Origin: Mycobacterium vicinigordonae
Lineage (GTDB): Bacteria > Actinomycetota > Actinomycetes > Mycobacteriales > Mycobacteriaceae
Direction of reading: 5' to 3'
NCBI RefSeq assembly: GCF_013466425.1
Contig: NZ_CP059165.1
Span: 3,348,001-3,412,000 of the forward strand
Length of the DNA: 64,000 nucleotides
A program made the translations under genes and the position numbers. The notes under the pieces are model-generated. The model was given only the letters and a program-made list of their open reading frames with translations, was not told where the DNA came from and did no database searches. Shown in pieces: positions 45,408 to 53,738 of the stretch; the stretch's first letter is position 1, and every line of letters starts with the position of its first letter.

Positions 45408-46468
45408 AAACCACCGATGTTCGGGTGCTGCGTGCCGTTACTGCGATCACCGCAGGCCAAGCCGTCGTCCTCACCGACGGCACCGACGGCGATGGCTCCC
45501 TGGTCTTCGCGGCCGCTGCCGCCACCCCCCAGCTGCTGCACTTCACTATCCGCCACACCGCGGGCTATGTGCGAGTGGCGTTGTCGAGCGACGAGTGCAA
45601 GCGCCTCGACCTACCGCCCATGTGTCACGGGGACAGTCCGCAATGTGTGTCGGTCGACGTCCGCGGGACCGGCACCGGGATCTCGGCGGGGGATCGGGCC
45701 CGGACCATCGCCGCCCTCGCCTCCCCGCACACCGTCGCGACGGATCTGCAGCGCCCCGGCCACGTGGCGCCGGTGCGAGCCGAAACGGGTGGGGTGCTCA
45801 AGCGACGCGGCACCGCTGAGGCGGCCGCCGACCTAGCCCAACTGGCGCAGCGGGGACGAGCCGCGGCGCTCTGCGAGATCGTCTCGCGCCGCAGCCCGAC
45901 CGGAATCGCGCGTGGCGCCGAATTGGTCGAGTTCGCGGTCGAACATGGACTTGCCGTGGTCTCCATGACCGAACTCGTCGAGTACCGGCGACGGACCGAG
46001 CCACAGGTCGTTCGACTGGCCGAGACCACCCTGCCGATCTGGGCCGGCGACTCCCGCGTGATCGGGTTCCGTGATGTGCACGGCGATGGTGAGCATCTGG
46101 CGTTGATCATTGGAACGGCCAGTTCCGGCATACCGGTACCGTTGCATGTTCACGTCGAGTGTCTGGCCGGAGATGTGTTCGGCTCCAAGGCCTGCCACTG
46201 CGCCGGCGAACTCAACGCGGCGTTGGCCAGGATGTCGGCGCAAGGCAGCGGCGTGGTCGTGTACCTGCGACCGTCCGGACCGCCACGCGCATGTGGCCTA
46301 TTCACACCCGGTGCGGCCGGTAACCCTACCGCCGAATCCGTGGCTTGGATCCTGCGCAATCTCGGGGTGTATGCCTTAAAACTCTCCGACGACATGCCAG
46401 GATTCGGATTAGTGCTATTCGGCGCCATTCGGGAGCACGGCAGTCAAACCTGGGCTGCTGCCGGTTAA
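45404..46468 (+). CDS. ribA1: Degenerate RibA-like protein RibA1 (MelJ)
   Basis: A 354-residue homologue of bifunctional DHBP synthase/GTP cyclohydrolase II, matching Rv1940. The RibB-like part keeps HTAGYVRVAL and VEHGLAVVSMTELVEYRR, but the catalytic acidic RE-EGD loop is replaced by DGTDGDGSL. The RibA-like part keeps three zinc cysteines (ECLAGDVFGSKACHCAGEL) but lacks RQEGRGIGL, reading LRPSGPPRACGL, and is shortened at the end. It is unlikely to make riboflavin precursors. ATG overlaps the preceding remnant's stop. Confidence 0.85.
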   Translation: MKTTDVRVLRAVTAITAGQAVVLTDGTDGDGSLVFAAAAATPQLLHFTIRHTAGYVRVALSSDECKRLDLPPMCHGDSPQCVSVDVRGTGTGISAGDRARTIAALASPHTVATDLQRPGHVAPVRAETGGVLKRRGTAEAAADLAQLAQRGRAAALCEIVSRRSPTGIARGAELVEFAVEHGLAVVSMTELVEYRRRTEPQVVRLAETTLPIWAGDSRVIGFRDVHGDGEHLALIIGTASSGIPVPLHVHVECLAGDVFGSKACHCAGELNAALARMSAQGSGVVVYLRPSGPPRACGLFTPGAAGNPTAESVAWILRNLGVYALKLSDDMPGFGLVLFGAIREHGSQTWAAAG

Positions 46469-46502
46469 TCGAGCAGTGGCGCAAACGTATTCGTGAGGAC
46501 AA

Positions 46503-47273
46503 ATGACCTATTCCGACCTGGCTGGTAAAGCGGCAATCGTCACCGGAGCAGGAGCCGGGATAGGACTGGCAGTCGCAAAGCGGCTCGCCGCCGAAGGCTG
46601 CCGGGTGCTGTGCGCGGACATCGATGCCATCGCCGCCGAGGCCGCCGCTAGGAAGGTCGGCGCCGGCGCGGTCGGTCATCGCGCCGATATCAGCGACGAA
46701 GAAGAGGTCATCGGCATGGTCGAGGCCTGCGTCGCAGCGTTCGGTGGCGTCGACAAGCTAGTCGCCAATGCCGGGGTGGTGCATATGGCTTCGTTGTTCG
46801 ACACCACCGTCGAGGACTTCGACCGGGTCATCGGCATCAACCTGCGGGGCGCATGGCTGTGCACCAAGCACGCCGCGCCCAGGATGATCGAGCGGGGCGG
46901 CGGAGCAATCGTGAACATGTCGTCACTGGCCGGTCACATCGGCGTCGCCGGCACGGGGGCCTACGGCATGTCGAAGGCCGGAGTCGGTCATCTGAGCCGG
47001 ATCGCCGCCGCGGAATTGCGGTCATCCAACATCCGCGCCAACGCGGTGTTGCCGGCGTTCGTAGACACGTCGATGCAGCAGGCGGCAATGACGATGTTCG
47101 ATCAAGCACTCGGGCAAGGTGGTGCGCTTACCATGATCGGCCGGTTGCAGGGCCGGATGGCCGCACCCGAGGAGATCGCCGGCATCGTGGCGTTCCTGTT
47201 GTCCAACGATGCATCGATGATCACCGGTACCACGCAAATCGCCGACGGCGGAACCATCGCTGCACTCTGGTAA
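46503..47273 (+). CDS. melK: Short-chain dehydrogenase MelK-like
   Basis: A 256-residue classical SDR, the counterpart of Rv1941. TGAGAGIG is the cofactor loop, ADI and NAG follow in order, the catalytic serine is in NMSSLAG, and YGMSK has Tyr and Lys. AGGACAA precedes the ATG. It is the last gene of the mel2 locus and probably acts on the same lipid or steroid-like substrates as MelF-MelH. Confidence 0.92.
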   Translation: MTYSDLAGKAAIVTGAGAGIGLAVAKRLAAEGCRVLCADIDAIAAEAAARKVGAGAVGHRADISDEEEVIGMVEACVAAFGGVDKLVANAGVVHMASLFDTTVEDFDRVIGINLRGAWLCTKHAAPRMIERGGGAIVNMSSLAGHIGVAGTGAYGMSKAGVGHLSRIAAAELRSSNIRANAVLPAFVDTSMQQAAMTMFDQALGQGGALTMIGRLQGRMAAPEEIAGIVAFLLSNDASMITGTTQIADGGTIAALW

Positions 47274-47308
47274 GCCAGTCAGACCCCGCTCCAACGGTAT
47301 CCGGTCGG

Positions 47309-48388
47309 CTAGGTCAGTAGCGGAGGTTCCGGGGCCGGATGGTGGCGAACCCCGTTGCCCCCGGCACGTTTGGCCTCGTACATGGCCGTGTCGGAAGTCC
47401 GGATGAGATCGTCGATGAGTTCTATGTCTCGCAGTACCCGGCGGCCACCCAGTGGGACGCCGGTGGTGCCGATGCTCGCGGTGATGCCGAACGGCAGGGC
47501 GGCAACCGCCAGGCGCAGCCGCTCGGCCCTCTCGGTGGGGTTTGACATCGTATCGGCATCGGCGATTACAAATTCCTCCCCACCTACCCGCGCGATCACG
47601 GCTGTGGGACGGCAAACCTGCTCGAACGCCGCCGCCACGGCGACCAAAGCCTCGTCGCCCACCGCGTGGCCCCGAGTGTCGTTGAGGTGTTTGAAGTTGT
47701 CGAGATCGATCACGGCGACGGTCAGGTGCATGCCTGTGCGACGTTGGGCAAGCGCAATCAGTTGGCAGACCGAGTCGTAAAACGAGCGCCGATTGTGCAG
47801 CCCAGTGAGCGAATCGCGATCGGACGTGCGCAAATCGGTTCGCAGGGAGTGCACCAAGTATTGAATTCCGAAGGGCACGCCGACGTTGAGCGATGCCACC
47901 GTGATCACACTGGAGATGACCAGCGCCGCGTCACCGGAGGAGACCAGAAGTCGGTACGCCAGAATCGCGGTGCACACGGTGGCCACTGCAAAGTTGGCGA
48001 CCACATAGCGTGGGGCGTGGAAGTAGCCGAGGAAGCCACCGAGGGCGGCGAACGTCGTACATCCCACCAAACCCGAATACGGGTTCGACATGGACAGCAG
48101 GAGCGCCGCGATCGCCATACTTGACGTGATCGAAAAGGCGATCGACTGCTGCCGTGTCGGCCAACACACCAACCATAGGATTGCGGCCGATGCGCCGGCA
48201 GCTGATGCGGCAACCGCCACGGCCCGGGTTAAGGCATGGTCGGGCCCAAACGGGCTGCTCAGCAACACCAACGGTAGGGCAGCCTGGACCGCTGTGACGC
48301 CAAATATTGCCCCGCGCCAGATGACCTGGAGGTCGCGCGCCTTCAGATAGGCACTGATCCAGTCAAACTGATCGGACGGTGTCACCAC
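47309..48388 (-). CDS. Membrane-bound diguanylate cyclase (GGDEF)
   Basis: A protein of about 359 residues with six hydrophobic segments in its first 185 residues, then a GGDEF domain. DRDSLTGLHNRRSF begins the domain, VIDLDNFKHLNDTRGHAVGDEAL has the Mg/GTP aspartate, and RVGGEEF is the intact active site. The inhibitory RxxD site is replaced by RPTA, so product inhibition may be lost. GTG 48388 is chosen as start, though upstream TTG 48502 is in frame. In H37Rv a toxin-antitoxin block occupies this place. Confidence 0.82.
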   Translation of the reverse strand: MVTPSDQFDWISAYLKARDLQVIWRGAIFGVTAVQAALPLVLLSSPFGPDHALTRAVAVAASAAGASAAILWLVCWPTRQQSIAFSITSSMAIAALLLSMSNPYSGLVGCTTFAALGGFLGYFHAPRYVVANFAVATVCTAILAYRLLVSSGDAALVISSVITVASLNVGVPFGIQYLVHSLRTDLRTSDRDSLTGLHNRRSFYDSVCQLIALAQRRTGMHLTVAVIDLDNFKHLNDTRGHAVGDEALVAVAAAFEQVCRPTAVIARVGGEEFVIADADTMSNPTERAERLRLAVAALPFGITASIGTTGVPLGGRRVLRDIELIDDLIRTSDTAMYEAKRAGGNGVRHHPAPEPPLLT

Positions 48389-48785
48389 CGAAATGCCAAC
48401 TGAATCATGCGGCCCTTCCCAGCCCTGCCCACGTGACGGGATTTCAGCATCTGCTGCAGGCTGATGGCGCTTAACGTGCCAGATTGCCCCCGAATATTGC
48501 AACCAGGGTGCCTGGTTACGGACACAGCGCTTCGATCAGCCGGCGGCCAACCAGGCACCGGCAGCCCAAACTCGGCGGCCCAAGAACTCCGCCGCAAACC
48601 GCTGATTCGGGCGACTGATGGCGACCTGGCTTTCAGTTTCGACACACCCAGGCGGCCCGCCTATGCCGACTAAGCCCCTGGTATGACAACTGATTGACTT
48701 CCGATCCGCAGCCGGTCTCGGTAACCCACGTGCGGCGCGGGTGATCAGTTTGGTGTGCTGCCAGGTTGCCGACGGAGACAGAGCG
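48389..48785. other. Intergenic with a perfect palindrome
   Basis: About 400 bp between the cyclase start and the mce3R end. AACCAGG (48501-48507) and CCTGGTT (48511-48517) form a perfect 7-bp inverted repeat with a 3-base centre, 113 bp upstream of the cyclase start; this could be an operator or small hairpin. A plus-strand 69-codon frame (48464-48673) has no motif and is not called. Confidence 0.4.
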
Positions 48786-49988
48786 TTACGCCCGACTGGT
48801 CAGGATGGCCATCGCAACTGCGGCGATCTCGTCAGCAATACCGGCGTAACGCGTGAGATGCCATGTGCGAGCGACATCTTCGATAAAGCTGAGCGCCGCG
48901 GCGACCAACAGTCGAGCCTGGACCGCGGTGGTTTCCGGAACCACCTCGGCGATGAGGCCGATCCACACCCCCTCACGGTCCGCTTGGTTGCGTAGATAGC
49001 CGTCGTGCACTTCGCCGGATGCATGTGAGAGTTCAGTGATACTGGCGGCCACCAGGTCGGGGGCATCCAAACTGATCCGGACGTGCCCTTTTACCAGCCC
49101 ACTCAGTCGTTGCGCTGGTTCAGAATTCGCGCGAAGCGCGCGAATGGCCTCCAGGCTGTGCCACTCGTCAAGACGTCGGATGAGCGCGTCGAGGATCGCC
49201 TGCTTGGACGAGAACGAGCGGTACAGACCCGGCCCGGCGATGTTGGCGCCCTTGGCGATTTCATTGGTGCTGACTGCGGGATAACCCCGCGCCCGGAACA
49301 GCTTGGCCCCGGTTGCCAGCAGCGTTTCGTACCGCGAAAACAGCACGTCGTCACCATCGACAGTTTGCAGGGGCTCCAAATTGGCAACCGGCGGTGTTCG
49401 GGCCGCAGCCATGCATGCTTGGTACAGAAGAACTTTGAGATCTTCAGCCGGCGGCATCAGATTGTGCCGACCCAAACTTGTCAGCGTGCTGGATACGGCC
49501 CACGCCCGCACTTCGGAATGCTGCGGGCTCAGACGAGGCACCTCCAGCAGCACGCTGTCGCGCATGCCTGACACGATCGCGTTGATTCGGCGGCGCACCT
49601 CGGCGCGGTCGTCATCCCCCAGGTAGCGGGCCTCGCGCTGCCACAACACCGTCAGGGACCGCGACGCGATGGCTGCGGCGATCAAGTCCGGCAGGTCAAC
49701 ACTCAGCTTTCGAGGCCGCCGCGCGTCGCGGCCTTCGGCCTGGTCCTCGGTGAGACGACGTGCGCTCTGGTACTGGTTCTGCCCGGTCCGGATGGCTTCG
49801 GCGAGCAACGCCTGCTTGTTGTCGTAGTGACGGTACAGCGCGCGTGCGGTGACCCCGGCAGCCTCGGCGATATCCTCCAGCTTGACCGAATGGAAGCCCC
49901 GGTCGATAAACATCCCGACAGCCTGATCCAAGATTTGTTGCTTGCGGTCCTTGGGACGGCGCTTCACGGGTTGGACGGCGGTATCCAT
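48786..49988 (-). CDS. mce3R: Double-TetR repressor Mce3R
   Basis: A 400-residue protein with two tandem TetR units, a layout diagnostic of Mce3R (Rv1963c). HTH 1 is near 20-65 ([26 protein letters not shown]) and HTH 2 near 215-265 ([26 protein letters not shown]). In M. tuberculosis it represses the mce3 operon, Rv1933c-Rv1935c and Rv1936-Rv1941. All three units are in this window and carry a shared motif. ATG 49986-49988 is chosen. A 29-codon leader ORF lies 29 bp upstream. Confidence 0.94.
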   Translation of the reverse strand: MDTAVQPVKRRPKDRKQQILDQAVGMFIDRGFHSVKLEDIAEAAGVTARALYRHYDNKQALLAEAIRTGQNQYQSARRLTEDQAEGRDARRPRKLSVDLPDLIAAAIASRSLTVLWQREARYLGDDDRAEVRRRINAIVSGMRDSVLLEVPRLSPQHSEVRAWAVSSTLTSLGRHNLMPPAEDLKVLLYQACMAAARTPPVANLEPLQTVDGDDVLFSRYETLLATGAKLFRARGYPAVSTNEIAKGANIAGPGLYRSFSSKQAILDALIRRLDEWHSLEAIRALRANSEPAQRLSGLVKGHVRISLDAPDLVAASITELSHASGEVHDGYLRNQADREGVWIGLIAEVVPETTAVQARLLVAAALSFIEDVARTWHLTRYAGIADEIAAVAMAILTSRA

Positions 49989-50017
49989 CGACACAAATCC
50001 TGCCAGAGTCGGCGAGG

Positions 50018-50107
50018 CTAGGGCTTCAACCCGCTCCGCGCCGCGAAATCGGCGAAACCGGTGCAGTCCCTGACGAGGCTCGCGCCGGCTTCTTTGGTAT
50101 CGGTCAT
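50018..50107 (-). CDS. 29-residue leader ORF upstream of mce3R
   Basis: On the minus strand GAGGAG (50117-50122) lies 9 bases before ATG 50105-50107. The frame reads [20 protein letters not shown] and continues to GLKP, stopping at TAG 50018-50020. The mce3R ATG follows 29 bases later. Ribosome site and spacing are better than those of mce3R itself. No family is recognised; it may be a regulatory upstream ORF or a small protein. Confidence 0.5.
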   Translation of the reverse strand: MTDTKEAGASLVRDCTGFADFAARSGLKP

Positions 50108-50147
50108 ACGAAACCACTCCTCAAGTCAGGACATTCATCAGTGCCGA

Positions 50148-50181
50148 ACTACCAAAATACATCATGCGGCTGATAGTCAGC
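50148..50181. promoter_or_regulatory. Candidate Mce3R autoregulatory site
   Basis: ACTACCAAAATACATC at 50148-50163 matches the 16-bp core of the composite elements at 40438-40453 (minus strand) and 53559-53574, 13 of 16 with each. It is followed by the perfect palindrome GCTGA-TAG-TCAGC (50169-50181). The site is 41 bp upstream of the leader ORF start. Confidence 0.6.
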
Positions 50182-50368
50182 TATGACACAGGATTTCAAC
50201 CGATTTCTGATGGGGACACGCGTACTAGCTATAGACATCAACGCAGCCTGACGGTCCAGTTGACCACCACAGATGACAATCGTGCAGATCAACGATGCAC
50301 GCCAAATCCATCACCCGCCGTCCCTTGGCCAGTAGCGGCCGATCAGGAACGCCGATTCGACCCGGTCC

Positions 50369-51580
50369 TCAACTGCTTCCCGGCGCACTCGCCAGACGCA
50401 CGTAGGCCGATGCCGCCTCGGCGCGGTTGGTCGCGTTGAGCTTGCGTAGCACGCGTTTGACGTGCGACTTGACCGTACCCGCCGAAATCACCAACTCATC
50501 GGCGATCTGCTGATTGGTGCGCCCGGCCGCCATCAACCGGAGCACCTCGACCTCGCGGCGAGTCAACACGGTCATCACTTTGGTCTGCACCTCGGCCAGC
50601 GACCGGGCGGCGGGGCTCCGCGCGATCGGTTCGATCTTGCGTAGATCGAGGTCGGCGTCCTGTAAGGCCCGTGCCGCCTCGTCCGCCGATGCCAACGCCC
50701 GGCGCACCTCCGCGTGCTGCCGACGCATCCGCTCCAGCAGCACCGTGCGCTCGTAGGCATAGCCGAAGCCCTCGGCAAACGCCCATACCGTATCGCGGTC
50801 GATCTCGTCGACCGTGCGACCCGAATACAAGCGGTCGGCATGCAGAAATCCGATTACCTTGCCTGTCGGCATCACGGGCGCGGCCACGTAGGAGTGTGTC
50901 AGCGAGAAATCGATGATGGGCCGGTTGACGCGCGGGTCGTTGCGGGCGTCGCGCACGATGGCGGGCGCATGGCGGCGGATCATCTGCGTTTCCAGCAACA
51001 TGTGGTCCAGCAATGGGGCCACTGCCTGGGCGAAGGCGACCATCTTCTCGGCCCCGGCGCTGTCCTCGCCGAAATATGCCGATTCCATCACCATTCGACC
51101 CTCGTGCACCCGGAAGAGCACGGCCCGGTCAAACCCGCACGACTCCACCAATTCTCTTGGCGCCCGGTCCACGACAGTCGCGACATCCTCGACAGCGCGT
51201 AGCTTGCTCAGGCCCTCCTGTACCTGTAACAACGCGAGTGTGCGCCGTTTGGCTCCGTCCTCGATGAGGTCGCGCTCCAGCGATGACAAATCCAGCACCG
51301 CCTCGAGTGCGTTGAGAGCCCGGGCATCCCCGAGTTCCTCCAGCGCGGCCCGCACGATGCCCGCGTTGGTATCGACCGCCTCTGCCACCATCGCCGTCGG
51401 GTCATCGGTGGGATCGACTCCCCAGCCGGCGAATGCCTCCCGGTAGTGAAGCTCGGCGGCGGACTCCCGTACCGGTCGCGACGCCCAACCGGGATGGTCG
51501 CCCTCGGCCAGCGTGGCGAGCGATGCGGGATCTGGCAAATCGCTGACATCGATCACGTTCCCACTGTCCACCCTCGGCAC
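50369..51580 (-). CDS. GAF-LuxR transcriptional regulator
   Basis: A 403-residue regulator starting at GTG 51578-51580. The middle (about 115-265) resembles a GAF sensor domain ([26 protein letters not shown]). The C-terminus is a LuxR HTH ([43 protein letters not shown]). It is divergent from the P450 gene, with palindromes between them, so it probably controls that operon. It is not part of the H37Rv mce3 locus. Confidence 0.87.
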   Translation of the reverse strand: MPRVDSGNVIDVSDLPDPASLATLAEGDHPGWASRPVRESAAELHYREAFAGWGVDPTDDPTAMVAEAVDTNAGIVRAALEELGDARALNALEAVLDLSSLERDLIEDGAKRRTLALLQVQEGLSKLRAVEDVATVVDRAPRELVESCGFDRAVLFRVHEGRMVMESAYFGEDSAGAEKMVAFAQAVAPLLDHMLLETQMIRRHAPAIVRDARNDPRVNRPIIDFSLTHSYVAAPVMPTGKVIGFLHADRLYSGRTVDEIDRDTVWAFAEGFGYAYERTVLLERMRRQHAEVRRALASADEAARALQDADLDLRKIEPIARSPAARSLAEVQTKVMTVLTRREVEVLRLMAAGRTNQQIADELVISAGTVKSHVKRVLRKLNATNRAEAASAYVRLASAPGSS

Positions 51581-51604
51581 GACGGCCGGGGCGAAAAGCC
51601 GAAA

Positions 51605-51644
51605 CTGCCCTCCTTAGGGGGCAGTAGTCCTCCCCATCGGGGGA
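51605..51644. promoter_or_regulatory. Inverted repeats between LuxR regulator and P450 gene
   Basis: CTGCCC (51605-51610) and GGGCAG (51619-51624) form a perfect inverted repeat around TCCTTAGG. TCCCC (51631-51635) and GGGGA (51640-51644) form a second. Both lie in the 100-bp divergent promoter and are candidate operators. Confidence 0.5.
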
Positions 51645-51680
51645 TCGCTTTATCTCCCCGGCTGACAGAGGCTGGTCGCC

Positions 51681-52928
51681 ATGCCAGTCACGACCGCTTC
51701 CCGCCTCGAAATGCTCACCACCCCGCAGGGCATCGCCAACCCGTACCCGCTGTACGACGAGCTACGTGATGCCTCTCCCGTTGCGGGATACCGAGATTGG
51801 CCGCCGGGAACTATTCCCGGCGCCGACGAGCCGGTCACCGCCTGGGCGCTCTTCCGGTACGACCAGGTCCACGAAGCCGCGCGGGACAGCGCGACCTTCT
51901 CATCCCGAGACCCATTGCAGGAGGCCTCCTCGGCGCCCAGCCTGATGCTGGTCAACACCGATCCGCCCAAGCATGAGGTTGAACGAAAACTGGTGAGCCA
52001 GGCGTTTTCTCCGCGCCGGGTCAAGCGCCTCGAGGGTTGGCTCAACGAACTGGTGCCGCAGTTACTCGAGGACCTCGACAATTCGTCCCGGCAAAGCCGG
52101 GTCGAAGTGATGGAGTTCGCCGCCGAGGTGCCGACTCGGGCCATGGTGCGCCTGCTGGGACTGCCCGACGGCGACCACGTCCGCTTCCGCCGCTGGGCCA
52201 ATGCATTCATGCTGTCCTCCTCGCTCACCCCGGAAGAACGAATCGCCAGCAACCAGGAGATGGTCGCGACATTCGCCAACCGGCTGGCGGAGCACACAAT
52301 ACGACTGGCCGAGAGCGCGCCCGGCGACGACGTCGAGGACGCCGAAGATCTCATCTCAGCCCTGTTGCGCGCCGAAGTGGACGGGCAGCGCCTCACACCT
52401 GAGGAGATTGTCCGGTTCTGCGTCACCCTCGTCGTCGCGGGCAGCGAGACCACCACCTTCCTGATCGGCAATCTGCTGCACGCGCTGGCACGCGAGCCCG
52501 AGGTGACCGCACGCATTCGCGCCGACCGCACCCTGCTGAATCTCTTTGTCGAAGAGACACTTCGGCTCGACGGTCCACCGCAACGGCTGTTCCGCATCGC
52601 CACCCGCGATGTCGAGGTCGGCGGCAAGATGATCCGGAAAGGAGAGTGGGTTGCCCTGTTCTTCGGTGCGGCCAACCGCGACCCCGCGGTATTCCACGCC
52701 CCCGCGATACTGGACATCGACCGGCCTAACATTCGCCAGCAACTCTCGCTGGGCCACGGTCTGCACTTCTGCCTCGGCGCGTCGCTGGCGCGCCTGGAGG
52801 TGATCGCGGTGCTCAACGCCGTGTTGGATCGCTATCGGACGATAGCGCTGACCGACGACCCGGGCACCAAACAGACCGCCAGCCTGCTCACCCACGCCTA
52901 CGTCCGGCTGCCGCTGCACCTGTCATGA
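51681..52928 (+). CDS. Cytochrome P450
   Basis: A 415-residue soluble bacterial P450. The I-helix oxygen motif is AGSETTTF, the ExxR is in EETLRLDG, and the heme thiolate loop is LGHGLHFCLGASLARLE. It would hydroxylate a small hydrophobic substrate, receiving electrons from the ferredoxin encoded two genes on. Its TGA overlaps the next ATG. The family number is not recognised. Confidence 0.93.
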   Translation: MPVTTASRLEMLTTPQGIANPYPLYDELRDASPVAGYRDWPPGTIPGADEPVTAWALFRYDQVHEAARDSATFSSRDPLQEASSAPSLMLVNTDPPKHEVERKLVSQAFSPRRVKRLEGWLNELVPQLLEDLDNSSRQSRVEVMEFAAEVPTRAMVRLLGLPDGDHVRFRRWANAFMLSSSLTPEERIASNQEMVATFANRLAEHTIRLAESAPGDDVEDAEDLISALLRAEVDGQRLTPEEIVRFCVTLVVAGSETTTFLIGNLLHALAREPEVTARIRADRTLLNLFVEETLRLDGPPQRLFRIATRDVEVGGKMIRKGEWVALFFGAANRDPAVFHAPAILDIDRPNIRQQLSLGHGLHFCLGASLARLEVIAVLNAVLDRYRTIALTDDPGTKQTASLLTHAYVRLPLHLS

Positions 52929-53320
52929 CCCGCAATATCGAAGCAACACAGGCGATTTACGCCGCGGTGCCCGCCGGAGATCTCAACACGGTGCTTGCAC
53001 ATCTCGATCCAGAGGTGCGCATCACCTACTACGGCACCGAAAAGATCCCGTACGCAGGTGATTACCGAGGTATCGACGAGGCGATCACTTTCCTCGGCAA
53101 GGTGGGAAATGCTGTCGAGATCATCGCCATGGAGGCGTGGAAGTTCATCGAACAGGGCGACGACCTGGCGACCTGGGGCAGCCAACGTTTCCGTCGACTC
53201 GAGACCGGACTGGAGTGGGAAACCGAGTTCGCACATATCATCACGTTGCGCGACGGTCGCTGGCTGCATTTCCGCGACTTCGCCAATTCGGCTGCGGCGC
53301 TTGAGGTATTCGACACATGA
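52925..53320 (+). CDS. SnoaL-like protein of the P450 operon
   Basis: A 131-residue NTF2/SnoaL-fold protein (TRNIEATQAIYAAVPAGDLNTVLAHLDPEVRITYYGTE) ending with WLHFRDFANSAAALEVF. It is coupled to the P450 by ATGA (52925-52928) and to the ferredoxin by ATGA (53317-53320). It may bind or isomerise the P450 product; this is inference from position. Confidence 0.82.
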   Translation: MTRNIEATQAIYAAVPAGDLNTVLAHLDPEVRITYYGTEKIPYAGDYRGIDEAITFLGKVGNAVEIIAMEAWKFIEQGDDLATWGSQRFRRLETGLEWETEFAHIITLRDGRWLHFRDFANSAAALEVFDT

Positions 53321-53511
53321 AGGTCGAGGCCGACCGCGAGGTCTGCATCTCCGCAGGCACGTGTGTGATGACCGCAGGTGCGGTCTTCGACCAGGACACC
53401 GACGGAATCGTCCGGCTTGTCGGCGCCGAAGTGCCCGTGGGCGAGGAACTCCGGGCGCACAACGCCGTCAAATTGTGTCCCTCCGGAGCGCTGCAAGTGG
53501 CGCGGGAGTAA
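53317..53511 (+). CDS. 3Fe-4S ferredoxin of the P450 operon
   Basis: A 64-residue ferredoxin. The cluster motif is C-x2-A-x2-C (CISAGTC) with a distal CP (LCPSGAL). Alanine replaces the usual second cysteine, as in P450-partner 3Fe-4S ferredoxins. It is translationally coupled to the upstream gene and is the natural electron donor to the P450. Confidence 0.93.
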   Translation: MKVEADREVCISAGTCVMTAGAVFDQDTDGIVRLVGAEVPVGEELRAHNAVKLCPSGALQVARE

Positions 53512-53558
53512 CCGCTGAGCATGCGCAAGCAAACGTCGTCAACGCCCCACATGCAGTT

Positions 53559-53607
53559 ACTGGCAAGATACATCACCAATCGCAATAACTACTTAACTTT
53601 GTACTTT
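53559..53607. promoter_or_regulatory. Candidate Mce3R composite operator, yrbE3A side
   Basis: The block begins ACTGGCAAGATACATC and ends TTTGTACTTT. It matches the minus strand of 40405-40453 over 49 bases without gaps (33 identical). It lies 131 bp upstream of the yrbE3A GTG, in the 227-bp gap after the ferredoxin gene, the right place for mce3 operon control. Confidence 0.7.
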
Positions 53608-53738
53608 ACTGGCCTTGAGGAAACGAATTCGCGTATTGCCTATGGACATGTTGGGCGTGGTCCGCGTACCCTCACCGGTGTCACTCGTCCAACTCGACCC
53701 GCCCGGGGGATCGGCGTGAACATTTCCGCGGAGTCACG

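Noticed and set aside
48464..48673. 69-codon plus-strand ORF between the cyclase and mce3R
   Set aside because: No ribosome site or recognisable motif.
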